This document shows, piece by piece, positions 52,496 to 61,099 of a DNA stretch of 64,000 nucleotides (its first letter is position 1; each line of letters begins with the position of its first letter). Where the stretch lies: the NCBI GenBank assembly GCA_028698615.1, contig JAQVWF010000002.1:1-64000 (forward strand). The letters are read 5' to 3'. The translations under genes and the position numbers were made by a program. Below the pieces are notes generated by a model, which saw nothing but the letters and a program-made list of their open reading frames with translations, had not been told where the DNA came from and did not search any database. Source of the DNA: Syntrophorhabdaceae bacterium. Its GTDB lineage: Bacteria > Desulfobacterota > Syntrophorhabdia > Syntrophorhabdales > Syntrophorhabdaceae.

Positions 52496-52993
52496 TTAGC
52501 TCTCCTCGTTGTTCCAGTCCATGACGGTGACGGTCTGGAAGTTCCCCACGTGAACGCAGCTCTTCACATCGACGACGACGAGGGCTGTTGTCGATGTGTT
52601 TATGAACTCCTCCAATTCGGGGTGTTTTTTCAGGAAGATCCCGGCATATTCCAACCAGGCCCTGCCGCGGCGAAGTGCCGTGGCGGTACCCAAAATGGTA
52701 ATGGCTTCCGTTTCGGTGAAGCCTCTATTCCTGTTGGAGCGGTTGTCGATCAGCAGGGCCACATCCTTCAAGCTGATGATGTTTTTGAACTTCCTTGTGT
52801 TTTTCGGTGTTGCGAATATGACCTGTCTCAGATCGGGAGTGAGTGCGAAGGATATGAGGGAGGTGTAGGGTCTGCCTTTCTCGCCCGTCGCGAGGACTGC
52901 GAAGGGTTCCTTTGCGCCGAAGGCCTTGAGCCGTTTCGCGACGTCGGCGACGCCCTTTTGTGTTGCCTTTGGTATGGACTTTATCCCGGCCAT
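52496..52993 (-). CDS. Pyridoxamine 5'-phosphate oxidase-like FMN split-barrel protein
   Basis: This 165-aa protein shows the split-barrel pattern (KEPFAVLATGEKGRPYTSLISFALTPDLRQVIFATPKNTRKFKNIISLKDVALLIDNRSN). It probably binds FMN or a related flavin as a dimer. Substrates in this superfamily vary, so the reaction is not assigned. GGGAGG precedes the ATG. It is upstream of the hypothetical gene at 52023. Confidence 0.85.
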   Translation of the reverse strand: MAGIKSIPKATQKGVADVAKRLKAFGAKEPFAVLATGEKGRPYTSLISFALTPDLRQVIFATPKNTRKFKNIISLKDVALLIDNRSNRNRGFTETEAITILGTATALRRGRAWLEYAGIFLKKHPELEEFINTSTTALVVVDVKSCVHVGNFQTVTVMDWNNEES

Positions 52994-53021
52994 GATCTTT
53001 AGCCTCCCTTTGTCTGTTTTC

Positions 53022-54380
53022 TCAGCTGTCGGGTCGGATGATCCCTTTGATGTAACGTTTCACGTTGAATTTCGACGCGCATCCATTATAACTCATGTAT
53101 CTTATTTTTCCAAAAATATTCCGTTCGCCCCAGGGCCTGTCGTGCACCCCGCCGACGCTCCAGGCGATGCCCGCGTAACCGTTCGGGTCTCGCCCGTCAA
53201 GCTCGTAGCGGTCGTTGAGAAGAATTGCTGTCGACAGCGCCTCTTCGGGCGACGCAGTCCATTCGAGTATCTTTTTGGCCCAGTACATCCTCATGTAACC
53301 GTGCATCTTTCCCCTGGTCACCATCTGCATCTGGATCGCGTTCCAGAGGTCATCGTGGGTTCTCGCCGTTTCCAGCTGTTCCGGTGAATAGAGATGGAAG
53401 CGCCTGTCGGCCCGGTGGTCATCGAGAGTCTTTTTGGCCCATTGTGGAAAGGCCTCAAAGCTGTCATAGCACGGGGTGTAGTGGCAGTAATTGTCCGAGA
53501 GTTCCCTGCGAACGATAAGCTCTTCAAGAAAGGCGGCCTTCGAAAAAGCGCCGGCGGAGCAATTCCGCACCTCCAATGCCACGCGCTGGGCCGATATCTG
53601 TCCGAAGTGAAGATAAGGCGAAAGGTTGGACTGGCAATCGTTCACGGGGTCATTCCGGCCGGTTTCGTACTTGTCAAGCCTCCCGTCGATAAATGACCGG
53701 AGCGTTTCCCGGGCCCTGTTTTCTCCGGGGCTTAAAAAGTCCACCTCTTCCACGGACCGGTCTATCCTGAAACCCCGCAGCAGGGCCCTTGCATCGACGG
53801 GATTACCCGCCATCCCGGAAGGGTATGGATGTTTTTGGAGCGCCGGTATTTCGTCGAGAAAGGCAGGCAAGAGCCGCCCTATCTTCTTTCTGATCGTATG
53901 GGCACCATATTCCCGTTTGTCCGAAGCCATCCGGCAGGGGACGATATTGTGGGTGTCGACCTCGTAGAAAGGGACCGATGTTTTGAGCAAGACAGCCTCT
54001 TTCCATTGCTTCTTGACGCGAAGGGGATCGAAGTCGCTGACAAGAAATGACACCCCGTTTTGTTCGATGAATCCTGGCAGGGTGTCTGCGGGCTCCCCGG
54101 GCAGGAGGAAGAAGGGGATGGAAAGGGCCTGAAGTGTTCCGCAGACCTCTTCGAGGCCGCGGAGCATGAAGCCATACTGCCTCAGTGTCGCGCCGAGAAA
54201 GGAATCGGAAAGGCAGAAGACGACGACGAGAGGGAGGGCGTGCCGCAGGGCCGTTTCCTGGGCGAACAGAAGCGCCCAGTTGTCGGCCGCGCGGTGATCG
54301 CGGCTCATCCAGTATACTACAGGCCCCCGGGAGGGCTGCCCCTGCCTCAAGCTCTCGATCCTCTGCGGTAATACGGCCAT
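53022..54380 (-). CDS. phr: Class II CPD deoxyribodipyrimidine photolyase
   Basis: This 452-aa protein matches class II photolyases: VVYWMSRDHRAADNWALLFAQETAL at the N-terminus, SNLSPYLHFGQISAQRVA and the C-terminal MYWAKKILEW...ALLNDRYELDGRDPNGYAGIAWSVGGVHDRPW-like FAD-domain stretch. It repairs cyclobutane pyrimidine dimers with FADH2 and blue light. Class II enzymes are found in several anaerobes, including methanogens. GAGGGAG precedes the ATG. Confidence 0.95.
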   Translation of the reverse strand: MAVLPQRIESLRQGQPSRGPVVYWMSRDHRAADNWALLFAQETALRHALPLVVVFCLSDSFLGATLRQYGFMLRGLEEVCGTLQALSIPFFLLPGEPADTLPGFIEQNGVSFLVSDFDPLRVKKQWKEAVLLKTSVPFYEVDTHNIVPCRMASDKREYGAHTIRKKIGRLLPAFLDEIPALQKHPYPSGMAGNPVDARALLRGFRIDRSVEEVDFLSPGENRARETLRSFIDGRLDKYETGRNDPVNDCQSNLSPYLHFGQISAQRVALEVRNCSAGAFSKAAFLEELIVRRELSDNYCHYTPCYDSFEAFPQWAKKTLDDHRADRRFHLYSPEQLETARTHDDLWNAIQMQMVTRGKMHGYMRMYWAKKILEWTASPEEALSTAILLNDRYELDGRDPNGYAGIAWSVGGVHDRPWGERNIFGKIRYMSYNGCASKFNVKRYIKGIIRPDS

Positions 54381-54464
54381 GCTGCTCCCTCTGTTATTCT
54401 ACAACAAATCCGCGATTCTTTGCTATAATGAGAAAACAAGACAATAAGGCACTAAGGAGGGGTT

Positions 54465-54854
54465 ATGAAGCTCAGCGAGTATTTTGAAAACACTTTGGGA
54501 AGGGGTGTTCTCGCCACGGCGGATGCAAAGGGCAGCGTTGATGCGGCGGTCTATTCCCGGCCCCACTTTGTCGATGAGGAAACGGCGGTGTGGATAATGA
54601 CGGACCGGTTGACCCACGCCAACCTCCAGTCGAACCCCCATGCCGCCTACATTTTTGCCGAGGCGGCAGGAAACACCTTCGTCGGAAAGCGCCTCTACCT
54701 CACGAAGATGCGCGAGGAGTCGGATCCTGTGAAGATCGAACAGTTCCGCTGGCGCAAGACGTACAAGGTCCCCGAGGAACAGAAGAACGAGAAGCGCTTC
54801 GTCGTCTACTTCCACGTCGACAAGGTTTTGCCTCTCGTTGGTGACAAGCCATAG
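54465..54854 (+). CDS. Pyridoxamine 5'-phosphate oxidase family protein
   Basis: This 129-aa FMN split-barrel protein (GRGVLATADAKGSVDAAVYSRPHFVDEETAVWIMTDRLTHANLQSNPHAAYIF) has AAGGAGGGG before its ATG and a consensus TATAAT (54424-54429) 35 nt upstream. It is probably a flavin-dependent oxidoreductase or flavin-binding protein; the substrate is unknown. It is divergent from the photolyase, which also needs flavin. Confidence 0.85.
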   Translation: MKLSEYFENTLGRGVLATADAKGSVDAAVYSRPHFVDEETAVWIMTDRLTHANLQSNPHAAYIFAEAAGNTFVGKRLYLTKMREESDPVKIEQFRWRKTYKVPEEQKNEKRFVVYFHVDKVLPLVGDKP

Positions 54855-54892
54855 CCGTGGAGGACCATGGTCACAGGCATGGAAGGCCGAGC

Positions 54893-55027
54893 GTGCGGGC
54901 GTTCTTCACGAACCTCCATGCCGACATGCCCCTGTGGAGAAAGACGTGGCTTCTTTTTCGCAACAACGCAAAAAAGATGATCACTATGCGCGGCTGCTGC
55001 GGTCACCCCGGTGAGCCCGGATGCTGA
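54893..55027 (+). CDS. 44-aa conserved small protein ending CCGHPGEPGC
   Basis: This short gene starts at GTG 54893 with GGAAGG 6 nt upstream (a GTG at 54857 in the same frame is possible). The product reads FFTNLHADMPLWRKTWLLFRNNAKKM in its middle and ends with CCGHPGEPGC, a pattern I remember from small uncharacterised proteins of anaerobic deltaproteobacteria. Three cysteines in the last eleven residues suggest metal or cluster binding. It lies 38 nt after the split-barrel gene. The antisense frame at 54806-55117 is its shadow. Confidence 0.65.
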   Translation: MRAFFTNLHADMPLWRKTWLLFRNNAKKMITMRGCCGHPGEPGC

Positions 55028-55352
55028 CAGACCGATGACACCTCCACCGGTCGGTGAGATAAAAAGAAAATCGCAGAAGAAAATATGGCCGCCCGGCCCA
55101 ATGCACGCGACGACCATATTCTCAATAGAAAGGATTATTAGAGGATTTGCGCTATTAAGAAAAGACCTCCCTGCCGTTGATTCGATCGCTCTGCCGTCCT
55201 GAATACACGTTCTCCGAAGGTCCCTTTGTTTTCCGATCCATTGTACCCATGCGATGGATTAACCATCCTCCCGGTGTCACTCTCATAATAGTGTTATATA
55301 CGATAGGGAATAACGCTGTCAAGTGTTTTTTTGTCTTTTGTCCCCAGGCCTA
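55028..55352. other. Intergenic region, one minus-strand promoter and a 43-codon candidate
   Basis: I see no established gene. A strong minus-strand promoter (55293-55322) reads leftward. The first ATG after its -10 box (55286, only 6 nt away) opens a 43-codon frame ending at 55155 (product MRVTPGGWLIHRMGTMDRKT...). Its composition is unremarkable and it could equally be a small RNA or nothing. Confidence 0.3.
55293..55322 (-). promoter_or_regulatory. Orphan strong promoter
   Basis: On the minus strand, TTGACA (55317-55322), an 18-nt spacer and TATAAC (55293-55298) form a near-consensus promoter with no recognised gene downstream. It lies 30 nt beyond the end of the uptake operon. Confidence 0.55.
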
Positions 55353-56480
55353 TCAATCGGGTGTTCGGTAATAGAGGATTGCCGACGCTTCTTTTCGGGT
55401 GAGATTTACGTCAAGAAAGAGGGTGTAGAAACTCTGTGTCTCCTTCACGATGTCCACGGGATACAGTTCGGGGTGGAGGAGGTTCGTCAGCCATTTCAGG
55501 CCCAAAACACGCATGAAGGAAGGAGGGCGGTCAAACCAGTTGAAGGGCTGTCTCGGAATGAGATATACCTTCCCCTCTCGTACCGCTTTGATCTGCCGCC
55601 ACCTGGGGTCGGAGAGGATGCTTTTGAAAAAGAGCCTTTCAAAGACCAGGATCACGTCCGGGTTGTAAAGCAAAACCTGTTCCAGCGAAACCTTTTCCAT
55701 GCCGTAGCCGGTCTTCGAGGCACATCGGTGGACGTTGAGTCCGCCGGCCAGTTCTATAAGTTCGACGTGCATGGACGCCCCGCACTCGGTGCTCAATCCG
55801 TCTTCTCCTTCGGCGTAGTAGACCGATACCCTGCGGTCTGACGGCAGGGTATCCACGATCCGCGCTATCTGAGCGGCAGTTTTCCGGGCATATACGCTCA
55901 GCTTTTTCGCACGTCGCTGCCGGCCAAGCGCCTCACCCAGGGTGGTGAACGCATCGGGATAACTGGCGAGTGTGTCCATTTTCACGCTTACGGCCGGTAT
56001 GGGTACGTCCTTGAGCGTGTGGTTCGTTCTCTCGTCGATCGCCGAATGGAGACTGGGTACGATGATGATCTGGGGATTCACTTTCAGCACCATCTCGATA
56101 TTGGGAACATATCCCTGGCCGTACCATCCGCCGAGCACGGGCAGCCTCTGGATCTGTTTGCGAAGATACCTTTTCTCCCATTTCCGGACCGGGGTATTGA
56201 GTCCCGCAAGGACCGCGGGGTCAATGGCATAGAGCATGTAGGTAGCGGGCGGCGATGTTGCATAGGCTTTCCGTATGTGGTCAGGGACGACAACCTTCCC
56301 GCCGAATATGTCGGTAAGCTCTCTCGCGTTGAGCTGTGTCGTGGGCAACAGGGCGGCCAGAACAAGGACGATTAGTGTGCACAGCGTCCGTGACCTCACG
56401 CATTGCGCTGCGATAATCCGGCAATTCATGGGTCTCTCTCTTTCCTTCATCTTTTTCAGCGCATCGTCGTAACTGATCAT
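55353..56480 (-). CDS. BtuF/FecB-type ABC substrate-binding protein
   Basis: This 375-aa exported protein has a signal helix (TLCTLIVLVLAALLPTTQLNA) preceded by a long basic leader. A start at 56429 (MNCRII) would be more typical of a signal peptide, but the ATG at 56480 has GAGG 7 nt upstream. The two-lobed periplasmic-binding fold (VVVPDHIRKAYATSPPATYMLYAIDP...NIEMVLKVNPQIIIVPS...EQVLLYNPDVILVFE) is of the class that delivers siderophores, cobalamin or, in Haemophilus MolA, molybdate/tungstate. It is the last gene of the uptake operon. Confidence 0.88.
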   Translation of the reverse strand: MISYDDALKKMKERERPMNCRIIAAQCVRSRTLCTLIVLVLAALLPTTQLNARELTDIFGGKVVVPDHIRKAYATSPPATYMLYAIDPAVLAGLNTPVRKWEKRYLRKQIQRLPVLGGWYGQGYVPNIEMVLKVNPQIIIVPSLHSAIDERTNHTLKDVPIPAVSVKMDTLASYPDAFTTLGEALGRQRRAKKLSVYARKTAAQIARIVDTLPSDRRVSVYYAEGEDGLSTECGASMHVELIELAGGLNVHRCASKTGYGMEKVSLEQVLLYNPDVILVFERLFFKSILSDPRWRQIKAVREGKVYLIPRQPFNWFDRPPSFMRVLGLKWLTNLLHPELYPVDIVKETQSFYTLFLDVNLTRKEASAILYYRTPD

Positions 56481-56502
56481 CGTTCGACCTCGAGTGATGT
56501 TT

Positions 56503-57372
56503 TCAGCAACGTCTCTCAGGCATGTCCCGTTCGCTGCTGCCGGTCTGAGGCGCTCCGTTGCGTTCCCCGCGTTCCGTTTGGTTTTTCGCCCCCCTGTTGT
56601 GAATTGCCTCCGGTATGCAGACCCGGAGCGACCCGTTCAGCCGCACCACGTTCACCCTTGTGTTATAGAGGCGAAAGAGAGTTTCGTTGTTCACCACGTC
56701 GTCGCAGCACCCGTCGGCGATGATTGTCCCGTTTCTGATCATGACCGCGCGGTGGGCTATCCAGATGGCGTGTTCCGGTGAATGGGTCGACTTGATAAAG
56801 GTGTACCCCTCCCGGGACAGAGCGGTGATATGCTCCAGCAGTTTGAGCTGATTGCCGTAGTCGAGGCCGCTTGCCGGTTCATCCATGACGAAGATGCGCG
56901 CTCCCTGGGCCAGCGCCCGCGCAATGAGGGTGAGCTGCCTCTCGCCGCCGCTTATCTCCGTGTAAGGGCGCCGGGAGAGATGAGTGATGGAAAGGCGCTC
57001 CATCACGGTCCGTGCAATGTTCATATCCTCCCGTGAGTACCGGAAGAAAAAGGTCTTGTGGGGCATCCTTCCCATGAGAATGACGTCGAAGACGCTGTAG
57101 GGGAATGTACTTTTATGGGTCTGGGGAACGTAGGCTATCTGTCTCGCCAGTTCTCTCTGCGTGATAGACGCTATGTCCTTCCCGCGGAGGCGGACCGTAC
57201 CTTTCTTCGGCTTGATGAGCCCGAGGATGGATTTGAGAAGGGTGCTTTTCCCGCTGCCGTTCGGCCCCAGAAGCGTCACAACCTCTCCCTCATGGACTTC
57301 CATGGTGACGTCGTTCAGGACCGGTTTGTCCGTGTAGGCAAAAACGATATTGTTTGCCTCCATGAGGGGCAT
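56503..57372 (-). CDS. ABC transporter ATPase (FepC/BtuD type)
   Basis: This 289-aa protein has Walker A GPNGSGKST, Q loop PQTHKST, signature SGGERQL and Walker B IFVMDEP. I chose the ATG at 57372, which overlaps the permease stop by one base (TGATG), rather than a GTG three codons earlier. A C-terminal extension of about 40 residues (RGAKNQTERGERNGAPQTG...) is charged and untypical. It powers the permease encoded directly upstream. Confidence 0.93.
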   Translation of the reverse strand: MPLMEANNIVFAYTDKPVLNDVTMEVHEGEVVTLLGPNGSGKSTLLKSILGLIKPKKGTVRLRGKDIASITQRELARQIAYVPQTHKSTFPYSVFDVILMGRMPHKTFFFRYSREDMNIARTVMERLSITHLSRRPYTEISGGERQLTLIARALAQGARIFVMDEPASGLDYGNQLKLLEHITALSREGYTFIKSTHSPEHAIWIAHRAVMIRNGTIIADGCCDDVVNNETLFRLYNTRVNVVRLNGSLRVCIPEAIHNRGAKNQTERGERNGAPQTGSSERDMPERRC

Positions 57373-58385
57373 CAGCTCCACCCCCTGTTCGCCTTTTTGA
57401 GAACGGCGGCAAAGAAAGGTATACCCACGAGAGATGTGATGATCCCCAGCGGTATCTCGGTTGCGAAAAGAAGACGCGAAACGTCGTCGACCGCCACGAG
57501 ATACAATGCACCGATGAGGGCACTCACGGGGATAAGCACGCGGTTGTCGGGCCCGACGATCATCCTGGCGACATGGGGGATGATGAGGCCTACCCAGCCG
57601 ACCATGCCGGCGAGCACAACAGTGATGGCGCTCAGCATGGTTGCCAGGATAATGAGGAGAAACCGTATCCTTTCCACGGGAACGCCCATCGCCCGGGCCT
57701 CTTCGTCGCCCATGCTCAGAACGTTGAGATATCCCGAGAGCGAAATGATGAGAGCTATCCCGCCGACGACGGGGATCGCGGTATTCCTGATCGTGCTTCC
57801 ATCGACCAGAGTGAGTCCGCCCATCAGCCAGTAGACGATTGCCGGAAGCTGGTTGTAAGGGTCGGCGAGGTATTTCACGATGGACAGGAGGGATGTAAAC
57901 AGCGCCCCGCTTATTACCCCGCCGAGGATCAGGAGAAGAACGGTGTTGCCTCTATACAGGCGGGCGACCCCGACGGCCGCCATGACAGCCAGAAACCCGA
58001 AAAGGAAACAGCTCGCCTGGACGAAGAACCAGCTCTTCGAGAGTATCATGCCAAGGGCCGCACCGAAAGAGGCGCCGGCGAGCACGCCCAGTATGCCCGG
58101 CGAAACGAGGGGATTGATGAACATCGCCTGGAAAGCGGCCCCCGAGATCGACAGGGATGCGCCGACAAAAACCGCCGCCATGATGCGAGGCAAGCGTATA
58201 TTGAGGAGAATGTTCTCCAGCAATTGTCTGTCGATCGAGAAGGTCACGCCGGCGTCGAAGAGCTTCCAGAGGAAGAAGGAACAGATGTCTGAGAGTCCCA
58301 GGGGATATTTGCCGAGCGCCAGGGACATGAGGACGGCGAGCACGAGGGCGGCGAAAAGCGATGCGATGAGCATCCCCTGTCTCAT
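57372..58385 (-). CDS. FecCD/BtuC-type ABC permease
   Basis: This 337-aa protein has about ten transmembrane helices. The family motifs are LPRIMAAVFVGASLSISGAAFQAMFINPLVSPGILGV near the N-terminus and GWVGLIIPHVARMIVGPDNRVLIP near the C-terminus. It is the channel of a type II importer. Siderophores, heme, B12 and, in Haemophilus MolB, molybdate/tungstate use this fold, so the substrate must come from context, which favours Mo/W here. Confidence 0.94.
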   Translation of the reverse strand: MRQGMLIASLFAALVLAVLMSLALGKYPLGLSDICSFFLWKLFDAGVTFSIDRQLLENILLNIRLPRIMAAVFVGASLSISGAAFQAMFINPLVSPGILGVLAGASFGAALGMILSKSWFFVQASCFLFGFLAVMAAVGVARLYRGNTVLLLILGGVISGALFTSLLSIVKYLADPYNQLPAIVYWLMGGLTLVDGSTIRNTAIPVVGGIALIISLSGYLNVLSMGDEEARAMGVPVERIRFLLIILATMLSAITVVLAGMVGWVGLIIPHVARMIVGPDNRVLIPVSALIGALYLVAVDDVSRLLFATEIPLGIITSLVGIPFFAAVLKKANRGWS

Positions 58386-58401
58386 GGGTGGACGACCTCG
58401 T

Positions 58402-59211
58402 TCATTCCTTTTCCCACCACATCACCGCCCAACGTGTCATTCTCTTATAGTCGAGGACCCACTTTCCGTTTCTCGACACAAGGTGCTTTCGGAGATAATT
58501 CCGCAGGTCCCGTTTTTCACCTCTTGTCAATTTCCCCAGGAAATGCTCGTAGTGTGCAAAAGCCTCATCGTTATCGCGGAAGGATTCCACCCTGAGGTCT
58601 TTGATGATGAACAGGCTTGCGTAAATGCCGAGCTGGTGGAGGAGGTTGTAGGTGTATATGTAGTCCGGCCCGGGTGTGAGTCGCCTCCCGACGGCCTCAT
58701 AGATCCTTCTGTCATGAGGCCCGTCCCCAACGATGGTGGAAATGTAGACGCGTTCCCGGGCCGCACTGTTCAATTTCAGAACGGCTTTCTGCAGATCATC
58801 GACGACGAGGCACCGCGACGCCACGACAACGTCATATTCGCCGATGCCCCTGGACATCCAGTCATCATCCCAGCTTGCATTGATGGTGGTGACGTTCTCG
58901 ATGCCCTGTATCCGGCATTGTTTCTCGAGAGCTTCGAGCATCCTCGGCGAGAAATCGACAGCGGTTATCCTCCTGACGTATCTCGACAGAGGGATGGTCA
59001 ACGCGCCTGTGCCGGATGCCATGTCGAGAACGGTCCAGCAGCGCCTGGGTTCCATGATCTTGAGGAAATCCCCGGAGTAATTCGATTCCCAGGGTTTGTT
59101 GAAGAAGTTGCGGGCCTTTTCATTCCAGAAATGGACATCCCGTTTCTCTACAGACCTTTTTGCAGTCTCATGTTTCCAGACCTCGTTCCAGTCAATTACC
59201 GTATCAGCCAT
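58402..59211 (-). CDS. Class I SAM-dependent methyltransferase
   Basis: This 269-aa protein has the SAM-binding motifs VLDMASGTGALTIPL and ITAVDFSPRMLEALEKQC and a distinctive N-terminus (WNEVWKHETAKRSVEKRDVHFWNEKARNFFNKPWESNY). The substrate is unknown. Similar methyltransferases often sit inside TonB/BtuCD uptake operons in anaerobes, and one possibility is modification of a metallophore. Confidence 0.85.
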   Translation of the reverse strand: MADTVIDWNEVWKHETAKRSVEKRDVHFWNEKARNFFNKPWESNYSGDFLKIMEPRRCWTVLDMASGTGALTIPLSRYVRRITAVDFSPRMLEALEKQCRIQGIENVTTINASWDDDWMSRGIGEYDVVVASRCLVVDDLQKAVLKLNSAARERVYISTIVGDGPHDRRIYEAVGRRLTPGPDYIYTYNLLHQLGIYASLFIIKDLRVESFRDNDEAFAHYEHFLGKLTRGEKRDLRNYLRKHLVSRNGKWVLDYKRMTRWAVMWWEKE

Positions 59212-59226
59212 TGAAGTATCCTGTTT

Positions 59227-59823
59227 TCAACTTTTTTTCCGCCAGTAGGTCCTGCTTTCCGCACAGGGCCTGCAGAGTATCCTGCCGTTGTCTCTGATCT
59301 CCCTCATATCCATGACTCGCTCCCCGCAGGCGGAACATGTGACAATCCTCAGGGGTTTGCCGGGCATATCTTCGGGTCTCAGGTCCACCTCCACCTCCTC
59401 GAATTCGAAGAGGTCCTCGGCGGGCATCATGGCGTATTTTTCCGTGTGCGGTTCTTGCTCGATCATCTCCCGGGTGTATTCCTTGTTCGGGTCGATAGTC
59501 TTGTCCTTCGTCACGACGCGGACGGCCTTGCCTGTGGCCAGATTGATGAATGTTGCCGCCATCTTGCCATAGTCGAGGATCTTCATCGTCCTTTTTCCCG
59601 GATGGCATCCGGTCACGGCCAGGATAGCATCGGCGGCGCAGCGGTCTGTCTCGACGAATATGATGAGGTTTTTACGGTCCCTCCCCATGGGGTCGTCAAT
59701 GCCGATCGCCTTGAGGCCCAGTATGGACATTCTCGTGCCCAGCGTAATCCCCGCGCAGAGGTCGCCGTGGAACCGTGACGCCCTTTCGAGACATTTCTGC
59801 AAGTCCAGTTGATCGGTGTTCAT
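59227..59823 (-). CDS. FmdE-family protein with C-terminal zinc ribbon
   Basis: This 198-aa protein has the FmdE domain (FHGDLCAGITLGTRMSILGLKAIG, ETDRCAADAILAVTGCHPGKRTMKILDYGKMAATF) and a C-terminal Cys4 ribbon (CSACGERVMD...CRPC). FmdE was named from molybdenum formylmethanofuran dehydrogenase operons, and stand-alone members recur in transport loci for Mo/W or other metals. AAGGAGG precedes the ATG. It is probably cytosolic and may bind the imported metal or a cofactor. Confidence 0.9.
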   Translation of the reverse strand: MNTDQLDLQKCLERASRFHGDLCAGITLGTRMSILGLKAIGIDDPMGRDRKNLIIFVETDRCAADAILAVTGCHPGKRTMKILDYGKMAATFINLATGKAVRVVTKDKTIDPNKEYTREMIEQEPHTEKYAMMPAEDLFEFEEVEVDLRPEDMPGKPLRIVTCSACGERVMDMREIRDNGRILCRPCAESRTYWRKKS

Positions 59824-59847
59824 TTTTCCTCCTTTTCCTTATCCTTT

Positions 59848-60657
59848 CTATTCCAGTTTGTAGACAATGGGTATGACAAGCTCTGCCTTAACGGGAGGCC
59901 TCGGGAAAGGCTGTGCCTCCCTGATGGTCTTCACCGTGTTGCTGTCGAGCACGTCGTAGCCGGAGCTTTTGACGACGCGCGTATTCTCCACGGTGCCGTT
60001 TTCCCTGATGATGAAGGCGACGACAACCCTTCCCCTCCACCCCATCTTCCTGGCCATGTGGGGATAGTTGATGTGTTTCATGATGAGGTCCCGGATGTAG
60101 CCGAAGTGTTCCTTCAGATATTGCATTTTCAGGTTTGAAGCCGCACCTCCCCTGCCGCTTCCGAAACTCTGCCCGTAACCGCTTCCGACGCCGGTTCCGG
60201 CACCGGGCCCGGAACCAGCCCCCCCGCCGCTTCCCCGTCCGCCTTCACCCCCGCCCGTCCGCTGCGGCAGGCCGTTCGAGATGCTCGCCGCGTCTACCCC
60301 GGCCTCCGAGCGGTCAACCTCTGCAGGAGTCTTCCGTTCCTCATCTTTTGTGTTCTTTTCAACGTTTCTCGAAAGGGCCTTCGTGGTGGACAATGATCTC
60401 TCCGGCCTCTTTTTTGCACTTTCTGGTGTCGTCGCAGGTTTTCCCTGTGGTTTTGCGTCTTCCTTCGAAAGCGCCGCCGCTCTGGCCGAGCCGCCGCGGC
60501 CTGCGCCGGGCAGTTCATCAGTAAGATAGACGAGGACGGTCTCCCGGGGTTTGTCCAGGGTGTGTCCGAAGACCACAACCGCTCCGAAGATACATATGTG
60601 GATCGCGAGGGAGATCGCGAATTCCCGGCCCATGCTGTGAAGGGACGCCGTATTCAT
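59848..60657 (-). CDS. tonB: TonB-family energy transducer
   Basis: This 269-aa protein starts at 60657, where ATGA overlaps the upstream stop. It has one N-terminal membrane helix (FAISLAIHICIFGAVVVFG), a long linker that is Lys/Glu-rich then Gly/Ser-rich (GGGEGGRGSGGGAGSG...), and a C-terminal TonB domain (YPHMARKMGWRGRVVVAFIIRENGTVENTRVVKSSGYDVLD). The glycine linker replaces the usual proline-rich stretch. It energises the receptor encoded two genes upstream. exbB/exbD are not in the window. Confidence 0.93.
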   Translation of the reverse strand: MNTASLHSMGREFAISLAIHICIFGAVVVFGHTLDKPRETVLVYLTDELPGAGRGGSARAAALSKEDAKPQGKPATTPESAKKRPERSLSTTKALSRNVEKNTKDEERKTPAEVDRSEAGVDAASISNGLPQRTGGGEGGRGSGGGAGSGPGAGTGVGSGYGQSFGSGRGGAASNLKMQYLKEHFGYIRDLIMKHINYPHMARKMGWRGRVVVAFIIRENGTVENTRVVKSSGYDVLDSNTVKTIREAQPFPRPPVKAELVIPIVYKLE

Positions 60658-61091
60658 GCGAAGTTGCTCACCTCCCGGGGCTTGTGTCTCAGAAGATTCA
60701 TCTTGCGTACGCAAACGCCGAAGAGTTGATAGGCACCCGCGCCTTCGGAAAGTATGTCGAGGGCGCGGTCGGGATCGGTGACGACAACGCCGCCCACGAT
60801 ATCCAGACAGCGAGTTTTGCAGCGGTGGTCAGGAAGGAGACGGGGGGGCGGCAAAAGAATGTCGTAGACGGCTGCACCCTTGAGCTCCCCCTGCTTCTGT
60901 CCCATTGTATTGAGGATGGAGCAACAGGAGCCATGGAGTTCGGCTGCGGGTGTGTATGAAACACCCCCGCAGCCGTTTGACAGCTTAACACCGGTGAAGT
61001 AGACACCAACGACGGTCCTCTCGATGGTGATGTTCTTCAACGTCTCCCCGTATAGGGTTTCGAGAAGAGCCGCCGTTTCCTCGATGATCAT
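60654..61091 (-). CDS. Internally shortened DUF4213/DUF364 protein
   Basis: This 145-aa protein starts like DUF4213 (MIIEETAALLETLYGETLKNITIERTVVGVYFTGVKLSNGCGGVSYTP), and its end (DIVGGVVVTDPDRALDILSEGAGAYQLFGVCVRKMNLL) matches the end of DUF364. The roughly 110-130 residues that normally separate the two are missing, and the junction is near ILLPPPRLLPD. The frame is intact and the gene is coupled to tonB by a 4-nt overlap. The family is linked to heavy-metal chelation. This copy may be a decayed or a minimal version. Confidence 0.75.
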   Translation of the reverse strand: MIIEETAALLETLYGETLKNITIERTVVGVYFTGVKLSNGCGGVSYTPAAELHGSCCSILNTMGQKQGELKGAAVYDILLPPPRLLPDHRCKTRCLDIVGGVVVTDPDRALDILSEGAGAYQLFGVCVRKMNLLRHKPREVSNFA

Positions 61092-61099
61092 CGTAAGCC

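Noticed and set aside
53022-54380. Photolyase as a sign of horizontal transfer
   Set aside because: Class II photolyases are common in anaerobes, and codon use and GC look like the neighbours.
54806-55117. 103-codon minus-strand frame
   Set aside because: It overlaps the split-barrel gene and is antisense to the 44-aa gene, whose Cys-rich end and ribosome site are more convincing.
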